A stretch of DNA of 24,628 bases from a virus, in the IMG/VR virus record IMGVR_UViG_3300011445_000061, positions 1 to 24,628 of that record; one strand, written 5' to 3'. The translations under genes were made by a program, and so were the position numbers. This document shows, one piece after another, positions 1 through 7,338 of this stretch. The notes beneath the pieces were generated by a model. The model saw only the letters and a list, made by a program, of their open reading frames with translations, was not told the DNA's origin and ran no database searches. The stretch's first letter is position 1. Every line of letters begins with the position of its first letter.

Positions 1-1479
1 GGAGTTGATGTATCTCCCCTCACGCAAATGGCCGATCGTTACGTTTACGACGAAACCGATGACAAGTACATTGACAGGGATCGCTTCTATACTATGTCGG
101 GATTTATCCACGATGGGGCCGAATTGGATCGACGCCACCGTAACGATCTCATGGAAGTTGCGGGAAAGATGAAGCCTGTGTTTAAGCTGTTTGAGTCATC
201 GCCGCTGCGAAGGCGAGTGGGTGGTCGGGACCTCTACCCCGATTTCAACCCCGGCTCAATTTTCCGTATATCTCGCGCTGGCGATACAATTCCCGATGAT
301 CAAGACTCCGAGCCTGGAACTATGACCGTGTTCAACACGTGGCGCGGTTGGCCCATTCTTCCAGCCAAGAATCCCGACCCCAAGTTGTTAGCCAAGTGCA
401 ATTCGATGATGGACCAATTGTTCAATTATCTATGCCAAGATAATAAGGAGCAAGTGTCGTGGCTCAAGCAATGGATTGCGTGGACGGTCCAATTTCCTGG
501 GCAGAAGCAACAAATTGCGCCGGTGTTTGTTGGTGGTCAAGGAGTAGGCAAGTCATTTTTTGGCAACATATTTCTAGGGCAATTATTTCAGAACCAATGG
601 GGGTCTGCTTCACCCAAAATATTAGAGGGTACATTCTCTGTCGAGCCTTTTATAAACAAAATGTTTGTTTTTATCGACGAGGCTAAATTCTATAGCGAAG
701 CCAGCACGGACGAAATAAAGAAGCTAATCCGCAGCGATCGAATGGGCGGCGCAGAGAAATTCCAATCTGCTCGTACCTACCGAATATTTAGCCGGGTGGT
801 ATTTGCTTCCAATCGGTTTGACATGAACATCGGCCAGGCAAATATGCAGGACCGCGCGCTGTTCTACATGAAGACCTACGACAAGGACTTTATGAAATGT
901 AACGACACTCAATTCAAGAATTGGGCGGTCACCATCAAGCCATTCTTCGACGAGTTCAACACGTTTATCCACCGAATGGATGTAAAAGAGCACTTCATGT
1001 ACATCTTTAACACAACGGAGGTAAATAGACATGAAATCGAGAGCACTACTCTCTCTAGTGGATCAGACAAACACATCATCGAGTCCAATATGTCATACGC
1101 TCGACGAATTGCTAAGTCTATTATCGAGGAAGGACGTATCTGGGAAGACCTGGACATTTCTGCTCCGTTCACCATGGTCGAATTCAATAAGAGGGTTTCT
1201 GATACCTGTGAATCCACTCGAGTTAGATTTGTCCAGCCCCGACACGTCTTCGAAGAATTCACATCAGCTGGACTTCTGGAGCCTTGGACTACTGGAACCA
1301 ACAAATACTGGCGCTTCAAGCACAAAATAGCCACGCTCACCGAAGAATTCAGCAAGGCCCTGGGCGTCGAGCTAGAATCCCGCTTTGTGTTCACGGAAGA
1401 GGATTACGGCCCCAACGACTCGGCGTTCATCGGTGCGAAACCGTGGAAGGGGACGAAGGGCAGCCGGTTCGGCATATAA
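1..1479 (+). CDS. Primase-helicase, DUF5906/D5-like superfamily 3 helicase (5' truncated)
   Basis: The reading frame is open from base 1, so the gene begins left of the window; 492 residues are visible. A Walker A motif GGQGVGKS lies at nt 532-555 and a Walker B-type FVFIDEAKF at nt 664-690. Downstream is an SNRFDMN...QDRALFY stretch typical of DUF5906 / phage-plasmid primase C-terminal helicase domains. The segment VFNTWRGWPILP before the ATPase core is also usual for this family. Such proteins unwind DNA ahead of the replication fork, often with an N-terminal primase domain, which here would lie outside the window. The gene ends about 15 bp before the -35 element of the next promoter. Helicase assignment is firm; the primase half is inferred from family architecture. 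Confidence 0.85.
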   Translation, partial: GVDVSPLTQMADRYVYDETDDKYIDRDRFYTMSGFIHDGAELDRRHRNDLMEVAGKMKPVFKLFESSPLRRRVGGRDLYPDFNPGSIFRISRAGDTIPDDQDSEPGTMTVFNTWRGWPILPAKNPDPKLLAKCNSMMDQLFNYLCQDNKEQVSWLKQWIAWTVQFPGQKQQIAPVFVGGQGVGKSFFGNIFLGQLFQNQWGSASPKILEGTFSVEPFINKMFVFIDEAKFYSEASTDEIKKLIRSDRMGGAEKFQSARTYRIFSRVVFASNRFDMNIGQANMQDRALFYMKTYDKDFMKCNDTQFKNWAVTIKPFFDEFNTFIHRMDVKEHFMYIFNTTEVNRHEIESTTLSSGSDKHIIESNMSYARRIAKSIIEEGRIWEDLDISAPFTMVEFNKRVSDTCESTRVRFVQPRHVFEEFTSAGLLEPWTTGTNKYWRFKHKIATLTEEFSKALGVELESRFVFTEEDYGPNDSAFIGAKPWKGTKGSRFGI

Positions 1480-1493
1480 TGTTCAAGGGGTAC

Positions 1494-1522
1494 TTGACAG
1501 CAACGCGCCGCTGTGCTAGGAT
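1494..1522 (+). promoter_or_regulatory. Promoter P1, sigma70 type with extended -10
   Basis: TTGACA at 1494-1499, a 17-bp spacer and TAGGAT at 1517-1522, with TGC directly before the -10 (extended -10). The expected transcript start is near 1529. The RNA would begin with a short hairpin at 1531-1547 (GGGG/CCCC core, loop ATGCA). It lies 46 bp before the 139-aa gene. Confidence 0.8.
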
Positions 1523-1567
1523 GGGGGATCGTGGGGATGCACCCCGCAGCTAGAACAGGAGAGAGTA

Positions 1568-1987
1568 ATGAGTGATGTGAACCAGGCTAACCCGATCGAG
1601 ACGGCGCAGGAGCCGAAGACCACCAAGTCCATTGTGCCGGCGAAGTACTCGGGCCGCTACAAGAACGGCGGCGAGGACGAACTCGCACTGTTCATCAAGG
1701 ACCAGTGCACCGCCGAGGGCAAGTTCGACTTCGAAAAGTTCTTCGAACTGTGCACGAAGAACGGACTGCCCACCGAGAAGGTCGAGCACTACAAGGGCCA
1801 GGTCGCCGAGAAGCGGCACGGTGCTGAAGGTCGTGCTCGTATGACCCTCCGGAACATGCTGGCGACTATCGCCCGCAAGAACGGCAAGCTGGCCGGTCTG
1901 GACGGCGAGGAAAAGGACGTCAACCTCCCCAAGGCGGCGCTTACCGGCGCAGCCAAGGCGGCGGCTGACAAGGCTAGCGCGGCCTAA
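1568..1987 (+). CDS. Conserved phage protein of unknown function, 139 aa, monocistronic
   Basis: ATG preceded by AGGAGA at good distance. The product is hydrophilic and rich in Lys and Ala. It has a central block around YKGQVAEKRHG and ARMTLRNMLATIARKNG (about residues 75-107) and a helical Ala/Lys tail. I do not recognise a defined domain, though proteins with this general pattern occur in phage replication modules. The gene has its own near-consensus promoter and is followed by a strong hairpin, so it is probably transcribed alone. Codons are strongly biased to C- or G-ending forms (AAG, TTC, GAC, CTG), more than in the flanking genes, which suggests high expression. An abundant early accessory or DNA-associated protein is an inference only. 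Confidence 0.75.
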   Translation: MSDVNQANPIETAQEPKTTKSIVPAKYSGRYKNGGEDELALFIKDQCTAEGKFDFEKFFELCTKNGLPTEKVEHYKGQVAEKRHGAEGRARMTLRNMLATIARKNGKLAGLDGEEKDVNLPKAALTGAAKAAADKASAA

Positions 1988-2018
1988 TTAAAGATCCCCG
2001 TTTCTAGTTAGGCGGCTA

Positions 2019-2052
2019 GAGGCCCCCGGAGTTCGCACACTCCGGGGGTCTT
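2019..2052 (+). terminator. Rho-independent-like terminator
   Basis: Perfect 10-bp stem CCCCCGGAGT (2023-2032) with ACTCCGGGGG (2039-2048), loop TCGCAC. It can be extended by about four pairs to 2019-2052, two of them G-T. It is followed by only a weak T-rich tail (TCTTCATGT). It sits 31 bp after the 139-aa stop codon and before promoter P2, separating the two transcription units. Confidence 0.75.
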
Positions 2053-2070
2053 CATGTATAGAAGACTATC

Positions 2071-2099
2071 TTGACAGGCACCCCGGCGTGTGGTATACT
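2071..2099 (+). promoter_or_regulatory. Promoter P2 for the replication/Z operon, sigma70 type with extended -10
   Basis: TTGACA at 2071-2076, a 17-bp spacer and TATACT at 2094-2099, preceded by TGG (extended -10). The expected start is near 2106. An inverted repeat CGGTC-AGACA-GACCG at 2107-2121 falls at the start of the RNA and could be a 5' protective hairpin or an operator. This is the only clear promoter before the packed genes that run to 9160. Confidence 0.8.
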
Positions 2100-2141
2100 A
2101 CAGATACGGTCAGACAGACCGGTGCAACGCGCAGGTGTAGA

Positions 2142-2633
2142 ATGAAAGAAGATACATTGGTAACCCTCCAAGTTATATGCAGTTCCCTACGGGGCGTAAC
2201 AACCCAAATCAGGGAACAGACCGACGAGGTGGTTTCCACCACCGATCACGTTCAGGTTATCAAACACTACGATCAATTACGGCAGGCAACCGCGCTGATC
2301 AAGGAGTCCCGCGAGGCGCTCGAGCAAATCGAGATGAAACTGTCGCGGGAGCAGGTGCCCGAGGTAATGAGGGCACACAACATCAAGAACATCACCATCG
2401 AGGGCGTGGGTCGAGTTACACTCGGCACTCGCTGGTCTGCTTCGATGCCCGACAAGCAAGCCGGGTTTGATTGGCTGCGCCAGAACGGGAATGGCGGAGT
2501 CATCCAAGAGACGGTCAACGCTCAGACCTTAGGTGCTCTCGCCAAGGAACTGAACGCTGAGGGGTTGGAACTCCCGGCCCCAACGTTCACAACGAACATC
2601 ATGACGTACACTTCAATCACAAAGGTGAAGTAA
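2142..2633 (+). CDS. Coiled-coil phage replication-module protein (Siphovirus Gp157-like)
   Basis: The frame is open from ATG 2088, but that ATG overlaps the -10 region of P2, so ATG 2142 (163 aa, starting MKEDTLVTLQ) is chosen; its ribosome site is weak (AGGTG). The N-terminal half is a predicted long helix or coiled coil (about residues 15-80, rich in Glu, Gln, Lys). The C-terminal half reads NITIEGVGRVTLGTRW...FDWLRQNGNGGVIQETVN...LGALAKEL. This layout, helix followed by a small domain with a conserved GVG-V segment, is common in proteins beside phage DNA polymerases and resembles the Gp157 group. Function is unknown; a DNA-transaction accessory role is inferred from position. Confidence 0.65.
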   Translation: MKEDTLVTLQVICSSLRGVTTQIREQTDEVVSTTDHVQVIKHYDQLRQATALIKESREALEQIEMKLSREQVPEVMRAHNIKNITIEGVGRVTLGTRWSASMPDKQAGFDWLRQNGNGGVIQETVNAQTLGALAKELNAEGLELPAPTFTTNIMTYTSITKVK

Positions 2634-2634
2634 C

Positions 2635-3462
2635 ATGGCAAATGAAGTAGAGAAAACCAATGGGGGCCTGCCCGCCCATTTGGCTCAGTATAACAAGGGC
2701 AAGATCGGTAACGTTGACTCTTCCGATCGCATCATCCCGCGAATCAAGCTGATCCAGGCAATCTCGCCTGAATTGGTGGACTTCCCGGACGCCAAAGCTG
2801 GACAGTTCTGGCATACCATCGCGCAGCAAAATCTCGGCCCCAAGCTCCGCGCGATTCCCATTGTCATCCGCAAGTCCTACGTCCTTTGGGCACCCCGGAA
2901 TGACGATCGAGGCATTCTCGCCCGCGCGATGGATGGTATTCATTGGGTACCGGCCAACGCCGAGTTCACCGTTAAGCCCAAGAACTCACCGAATAGCATA
3001 ATCTATAAGACCGCTAACACGGTGGCCGAATCGGGGCTTGACAAATTTGGGACCTCGATCCCCGGCGACGACAATTCGCCCCCGGCAGCAAGCCTCACGT
3101 ACAACATGATGTGGACGTTGCTAGACTTCCCGGAGTTAAGCCCAAGCATCATCATCAACACGCGCTCTAGCGTGAAGCCAATGCAGCAGCTGCTCTCCCG
3201 GATTGACTCCAAGCCCGTTCCCCACTACGTTCAGGTGTACGACATCGGGACGGTGCAGCAAAAGGGTGCCGAAGGGCCATACTTCAACTTCACCTACACC
3301 GGAGCGGGATTCGCCGATGAGGATACGGCAGCACTCTGCTCTTCAATGTACGAGCAGTTCAGCAAGGGCGGCTGGGTTGCGAACGACGAGGCCGAGGACG
3401 AGCCTCCAACTGAAAGAGCAGCGCCGCGTCAATACGATGAGAACACAGCGGGGAAGTTTTAG
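2635..3462 (+). CDS. Candidate phage single-stranded DNA-binding protein, 275 aa
   Basis: It starts 1 base after the previous stop (AAGGTG upstream). The N-terminal region RIIPRIKLIQAISPEL with a following WHTIAQQNLGPKLRAIPIVIRKSYVLW block is typical of a widespread phage protein placed just before DNA polymerase. The C-terminus (about residues 248-275) is acidic and Pro-rich and ends in Gly-Lys-Phe. That resembles the acidic tail and terminal Phe with which many SSBs bind partners. No OB-fold signature can be proven by eye. An SSB-like role is an inference from tail, size and operon position; it is otherwise a conserved hypothetical protein. Confidence 0.6.
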   Translation: MANEVEKTNGGLPAHLAQYNKGKIGNVDSSDRIIPRIKLIQAISPELVDFPDAKAGQFWHTIAQQNLGPKLRAIPIVIRKSYVLWAPRNDDRGILARAMDGIHWVPANAEFTVKPKNSPNSIIYKTANTVAESGLDKFGTSIPGDDNSPPAASLTYNMMWTLLDFPELSPSIIINTRSSVKPMQQLLSRIDSKPVPHYVQVYDIGTVQQKGAEGPYFNFTYTGAGFADEDTAALCSSMYEQFSKGGWVANDEAEDEPPTERAAPRQYDENTAGKF

Positions 3463-3490
3463 GGTCGTGCCTTTTCCTTTCCCGTTGTTG

Positions 3491-3514
3491 GGGGTGGGCG
3501 CAAATGCCCACCCC
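3491..3514 (+). terminator. Intergenic hairpin (attenuator or RNA-processing structure)
   Basis: Stem GGGGTGGGC (3491-3499) pairs perfectly with GCCCACCCC (3506-3514), loop GCAAAT. It is followed by GCCTTTAGG rather than a T-run. It ends 7 bases before the AGGGGG ribosome site of the polymerase gene. It may cut transcription or protect mRNA ends between the abundant ssDNA-binding candidate and the polymerase. Confidence 0.5.
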
Positions 3515-3530
3515 GCCTTTAGGGGGCTAA

Positions 3531-5321
3531 ATGAAACAAATAATTGATCCAGTGCGCGCTCTGGTTATGGTCAGAGATTCGCATGTCATTGCCTATGATA
3601 CCGAAACTACCGGGATTACGGTGAAGGACAAGATTTGTGGTTATGTCATCACCGATGCCACACATTCAATCTATGTGCCGGTTCGCCACGAGGCTGGCGG
3701 CAACATACCGAATGGGGAGGAGTTCGAACATGAATTGGCAAAGGCTTTTGCTGATCGTAGCCGATTGGGTCGTCGAACTGTGGGCCACAATATCGGGTTT
3801 GATCTGCGCATTTCTCTTCGTCACGGCATTGTTCTTGGCGCTCCGCTAGAAGACACGATGATCAATGAGGCGATCATTAGCGATATTACCCAGGGTTACG
3901 GATTGGACGATTGCTCTGCCCGACGCGGGGTTACGGCGAAAAAAGGGTCAGAGGTATATGCCGAAATTGCGCGCCGGTTCGGTGGATTGCCCGACCGCAA
4001 ACAGATGAAGTTCTTTTGGCGGTTGGAGGGGGATCACCCTCTCGTCGTTGATTACGCAACAGGCGACGGCATATCCACCTATCAGTTATGGATTGTGCAG
4101 CAGGCAATCCTGGATAATGACGACCTGCGCAAACCGTGGAAGCTAGAGTGCGATTTGCTGCCTTATGTGGCGCGGATGCACAACCGGGGGTTGAAGATCA
4201 ATCCCGAATACTCGGGGAGGATAATCGGCGATGTTACAGCAGCTATCCAAGAGGCTAGCAAGGTATTTGTTCCGGGCTTTAACGTTCGGTCGCCCAAAGC
4301 GGTGGAGGCCCTCTATCGAGCTAACGGATTCGCAGAAGAAAAGTTCGCCCGTACGGACAACGGTGCTGTATCATTCACCGAAAAATGGCTCGAGACAAAC
4401 GATATTGGGCACGCAATATTATCGGTACGACGTCTAGAGAAGGCGCGCGACTCATTTATCACCCCGCTGATCGACACCCACAATGTCAACGGGCGGGTTC
4501 ACCCTATCCTCAACCAGTCCAAGTCGGACGATTATGGAGTTGCCGGTGTCAGATTCTCCTGTTCAGAGCCGAATTTACAAGCTTTCCCCAAAAGAAACAT
4601 CGAAGTTGGTAGAGTTGTTAGAAAGCTTGTCGTCCCGGATGACGGATTTGTCATTGAAGAAGCTGACGCTAAACAACAAGAACCCAGATTATTTACCCAC
4701 TATTCAGGCGACCCGGCACTTGTTGACGGGTACCGAAGTGGTACGATGGACATTCACGACCGCGCATCCGCCCTCCTCAACTTAGACCGCGATACCGCCA
4801 AGAGGATGGCAATGGGGATGCTAACAATGATGAGTCCCCCCACGCTTGCGGGACACATGCGATGGGACATCGAACGGGCACGGTCTGCCCACCGGACATT
4901 TCTGACGGACGCGTTCCCCCATATCAAGGTATTTCAGGATACTGCCGTCCAGGTGTTCAAGCGGAGGGGATATGTCAAGACTCTTCTCGGGCGACGGGCT
5001 TACTGTGATGACCCGCGATTTGCCTACCGCGCCGTATCCCGGATTATTCAAAATGTTGGAGGAGAGCATATTAAAATGTGTCTCCTTCGCGCATGTCAAT
5101 ACGAAGACGCGCATCCAAATGACGTACAGATGCTACTTACTATCCACGACAGTCTATTATGGCAGCGTAATCCTGCCCACGACCCGACGGAGCTTATTAG
5201 GATCGTCGAAAATGTGGGCAATGAGTTAGGGGTATCCGTTCCCCTCCCATTTGGCCTTGGCAGCGGCCCCGATTGGGCTAAGGCAAGCTATGGCGACAAG
5301 CTGGACAAATATGAGGAATAG
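3531..5321 (+). CDS. dpoZ: Family A DNA polymerase with 3'-5' exonuclease, DpoZ-like
   Basis: 596 aa, AGGGGG ribosome site. The exonuclease motifs are complete: D23-x-E25 (YDTETTG), N87/D91 (GHNIGFD) and Y175-xxx-D179. In the polymerase domain, motif A is D379-xxxx-E384-x-R386, keeping the catalytic Asp. The O-helix is R420-xxx-K424-xxx-M428-G429-xx-T432, where most PolA enzymes have Phe or Tyr and then Tyr. The Q-helix has TLLGRR (484-489), Q507 is kept, and motif C is H539-D540-S541 instead of HDE. All catalytic aspartates are therefore present in an unusual active-site frame. Together with purZ and mazZ downstream this fits DpoZ, the polymerase of 2-aminoadenine phages. The PolA call is firm; the DpoZ name rests on context and divergence. 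Confidence 0.88.
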   Translation: MKQIIDPVRALVMVRDSHVIAYDTETTGITVKDKICGYVITDATHSIYVPVRHEAGGNIPNGEEFEHELAKAFADRSRLGRRTVGHNIGFDLRISLRHGIVLGAPLEDTMINEAIISDITQGYGLDDCSARRGVTAKKGSEVYAEIARRFGGLPDRKQMKFFWRLEGDHPLVVDYATGDGISTYQLWIVQQAILDNDDLRKPWKLECDLLPYVARMHNRGLKINPEYSGRIIGDVTAAIQEASKVFVPGFNVRSPKAVEALYRANGFAEEKFARTDNGAVSFTEKWLETNDIGHAILSVRRLEKARDSFITPLIDTHNVNGRVHPILNQSKSDDYGVAGVRFSCSEPNLQAFPKRNIEVGRVVRKLVVPDDGFVIEEADAKQQEPRLFTHYSGDPALVDGYRSGTMDIHDRASALLNLDRDTAKRMAMGMLTMMSPPTLAGHMRWDIERARSAHRTFLTDAFPHIKVFQDTAVQVFKRRGYVKTLLGRRAYCDDPRFAYRAVSRIIQNVGGEHIKMCLLRACQYEDAHPNDVQMLLTIHDSLLWQRNPAHDPTELIRIVENVGNELGVSVPLPFGLGSGPDWAKASYGDKLDKYEE

Positions 5322-5323
5322 AA

Positions 5324-5539
5324 ATGCCTTACCGCCCCGGCGATCCGACTTACAAGTTCGAAGCCAAAATCGAAGTAACCACGGCGAAAGCGTACTTATT
5401 GCACCCAACTATGGGCGTAAAGCAAGAAGTGTGGTGCCCCAAATCGCAGGTGGTCGGAATGACCGAGCCTGATGAGAACGGCAACCGCATACTAGAAGTA
5501 ACCGAATGGTGGTGGCAGAAGGCAGACATGGATGAGTGA
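5324..5539 (+). CDS. Small conserved phage protein, 71 aa
   Basis: It starts 2 bases after the polymerase stop with GAGGAAT inside the polymerase end as ribosome site. It begins MPYRPGDPTYKFEAKIEV and contains AYLL..MGVKQEVWCPKSQV and a Trp-rich end (TEWWWQKADMDE). The pattern, a small beta-rich domain with a V-W-x-P-K-S-Q core, is seen in short proteins of many phage replication modules. No function is known to me. It overlaps the next gene by 8 bases, so translation is probably coupled to the nuclease. Confidence 0.7.
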   Translation: MPYRPGDPTYKFEAKIEVTTAKAYLLHPTMGVKQEVWCPKSQVVGMTEPDENGNRILEVTEWWWQKADMDE

Positions 5540-5921
5540 GTCAGACGTTAAACGCGGCATGGTGAAGTCCGTAATGGAAATGGGTGGATATGCTCGCCGT
5601 ATCGAGGACCAATATGGGGTAGGAATATTTGACACACTCTTTATCCCCATCGGCCTGCCGGTGTTCACGGCGGAGGTTAAGATGGTTAAGGACTACGCCT
5701 TTGGCCCCACCGTAAGGCAGCTGCTCGAATTGGAGCGCGTAAAGGTGGCGGCGCACAAGTCGGGCCATGTTATCCCCCTCATGATTGGCTTTAAGCAGGG
5801 GGTGTATTACTTCCACGAGCCTAAAGCAGTAATTGATTGCCGAGAGTGCTTCTCGGTCACGTCGATTAAAATGTCGTTCCACGACCAACTAGTTCAATAC
5901 TACCACTCAAGGAGGAAATGA
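5532..5921 (+). CDS. VRR-NUC-family PD-(D/E)xK nuclease
   Basis: 129 aa. Catalytic pattern of the VRR-NUC fold: D34 in GIFDTLFI, E48-V-K50 in FTAEVKMV, and Q63 in the following helix (VRQLLELERV). A C-terminal strand-rich part with GHVIPLMIGF completes the fold. Stand-alone phage VRR-NUC proteins are small structure-specific nucleases, often placed with SNF2 helicases as here, and act in replication-fork or recombination-intermediate processing. Its start lies within the preceding gene and its stop overlaps the next start (ATGA), so it is co-translated with both. Family confidence is high; the substrate is unknown. Confidence 0.85.
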   Translation: MSESDVKRGMVKSVMEMGGYARRIEDQYGVGIFDTLFIPIGLPVFTAEVKMVKDYAFGPTVRQLLELERVKVAAHKSGHVIPLMIGFKQGVYYFHEPKAVIDCRECFSVTSIKMSFHDQLVQYYHSRRK

Positions 5922-6268
5922 TGGCTAAGAAGATGAAGAAAATAGACAGGTTCGATATCTCCGAAGAGACACACCAAGGGGACGTAGCCGAGAAGGTACT
6001 CACCGGAGCCTTGGACCAAGTTAAGTCCAAGAGCAAGGAACACGGCGACACCACCAACTCGTTCCAGATGATGGGCGAATTCTGGACGACGTACGTTCGC
6101 CATACCTCGGTTGCGCGAGCGCACCTTGCCATCCAAGCCAAAGACGTGGCCCAAATGATGGTCCTCTTGAAGATTGCCCGCACGGCTTACGGCAAATCCG
6201 GCGACAACCACGTGGACGAGGCTGGTTACGCCGCTCTCGCTGCCTTGCTCGATCCCCCCAAGGAGTAA
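5918..6268 (+). CDS. DUF6378-like phage protein
   Basis: 116 aa with a strong AAGGAGG ribosome site. Two ATGs lie in tandem at 5918 and 5921; the first overlaps the stop of the nuclease gene, so either could be used. Recognisable blocks are HGDTTNSF (42-49), FWTTY (55-59), AKDVAQMMVLLKIAR (74-88) and DNHVDEAGYAALA (96-108), as in the DUF6378 family found across many phages. It is predicted all-helical with conserved acidic residues near the end, somewhat recalling small all-alpha nucleotide pyrophosphohydrolases, but this similarity is my impression only. It ends 2 bases before purZ and probably shares its translation. Confidence 0.8.
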   Translation: MMAKKMKKIDRFDISEETHQGDVAEKVLTGALDQVKSKSKEHGDTTNSFQMMGEFWTTYVRHTSVARAHLAIQAKDVAQMMVLLKIARTAYGKSGDNHVDEAGYAALAALLDPPKE

Positions 6269-6270
6269 CC

Positions 6271-7338
6271 ATGGAATTGTTCAAAGGTACAGGCGTTCAT
6301 TGCGTGGTGGACGGCCAGTTCGGATCGACGGGCAAGGGGGCACTATCCGCCTACCTCGCGCAGCAAGCCTACGAGCAGGGCAAGGCTATCAATTTCGCTG
6401 GCTCCATTTACAGCGGAGGGCCGAATAGTGGACATACTTGCTACTTCGAAGGGAGAAAGATAGTCCTCAAGCAATTGCCCACATTCGCCGTGTACCTATC
6501 TATGCTTGGGGTTCGGAGCGCCGTCTACTTATCGGCTGGGGCGGTTATTGATCGGGAAATCCTGTACAGAGAATCCGGTCAATTCCCCGATGTGCGGGTA
6601 TTTGTGCACCCCAACGCCGCTATCGTAACCGACGAAGACCGCCGCGCGGAAGAGGGGGGTACCATCGCCCAAGTGGCGGGCACTAGAAGTGGTACCGGGG
6701 CTGCTCTAGCTAGGAAAATACACCGAGAACCCATGGCCATCGCTCGAGAATCGTTGGGAACGCTTGGTCGCAACGTAGTGATACAGAACCACCGCATCAA
6801 ACCCGAGCAGAACGCCTATTTTATGGAGGTCGCGCAGGGGTTTAGCTTGGGGATCAACTCCCATTTCTACCCCAAAGTAACCAGCCGCGAATGCACCGTG
6901 ATGCAAGGTTTGGCTGACGCCAGAATCCCGCCCCGGATGCTTGCCAAAACTTACATGGCGATCCGAACCTACCCAATTCGGGTTGGCGACGTGGACGGAC
7001 ATTCCAGCGGCGAATGGTACAGCGACCAGAACGAGACTAGCTGGGAGGAATTGGGGCTGCCCCCGGAGCTTACAACGGTTACACAACGAGTGCGGCGTGT
7101 CGCAACATTCTCGATAGACCAGTTCTTCGAGGCATGCGCGGCGAACGACCCAGACGTGGTATTCATATCGCACATGGATTACCTAGACGAAGTATCCCAA
7201 CAGTACCTGCTATCGGACCTCCACGGCGCAATGGAAGCCATGGGCAAACAGTTTGATTTCCTACTTGGCTACGGACCCCACGTAAAGGACATAAAGGAGC
7301 GTAGACGTGCCAACCAACATCCTCGTCCAAGTGCCTGA
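6271..7338 (+). CDS. purZ: PurZ, N6-succino-2-amino-2'-deoxyadenylate synthetase
   Basis: 355 aa, an adenylosuccinate-synthetase relative but shorter than bacterial PurA (about 430 aa), as usual for phage PurZ. The P-loop is G18-S-T-G-K-G23. PurA has GDEGKG, so the PurA catalytic Asp is Ser19 here, the substitution expected for an enzyme using dGMP rather than IMP. The catalytic His is kept (N52-S-G-H55-T). Also visible are the GTRSGTGAA loop, KTYMAIRTYPIRVG, an Arg-rich aspartate-binding loop (TTVTQRVRRVATFS, about 267-280), the base-binding SHMDYLD and a final GYGPHV. It condenses dGMP with aspartate to make the precursor of dZMP, later processed by host PurB and kinases. AAGGAG lies before the start; it overlaps the next gene by 32 bases. 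Confidence 0.92.
   Translation: MELFKGTGVHCVVDGQFGSTGKGALSAYLAQQAYEQGKAINFAGSIYSGGPNSGHTCYFEGRKIVLKQLPTFAVYLSMLGVRSAVYLSAGAVIDREILYRESGQFPDVRVFVHPNAAIVTDEDRRAEEGGTIAQVAGTRSGTGAALARKIHREPMAIARESLGTLGRNVVIQNHRIKPEQNAYFMEVAQGFSLGINSHFYPKVTSRECTVMQGLADARIPPRMLAKTYMAIRTYPIRVGDVDGHSSGEWYSDQNETSWEELGLPPELTTVTQRVRRVATFSIDQFFEACAANDPDVVFISHMDYLDEVSQQYLLSDLHGAMEAMGKQFDFLLGYGPHVKDIKERRRANQHPRPSA

Noticed and set aside
724-1394. Open frames on the minus strand within the helicase and similar opposite-strand frames across the window
   Set aside because: They lie inside strongly supported genes, lack ribosome sites and show no recognisable protein pattern.
2088-2141. Upstream ATG 2088 as start of the Gp157-like gene
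   Set aside because: It lies across the -10 region of P2 and before the expected transcript start, so ATG 2142 is preferred.
6271-7338. Ordinary host-type PurA (adenylosuccinate synthetase)
   Set aside because: It is too short, has Ser for the catalytic Asp, and is linked with MazZ-like and DpoZ-like genes.
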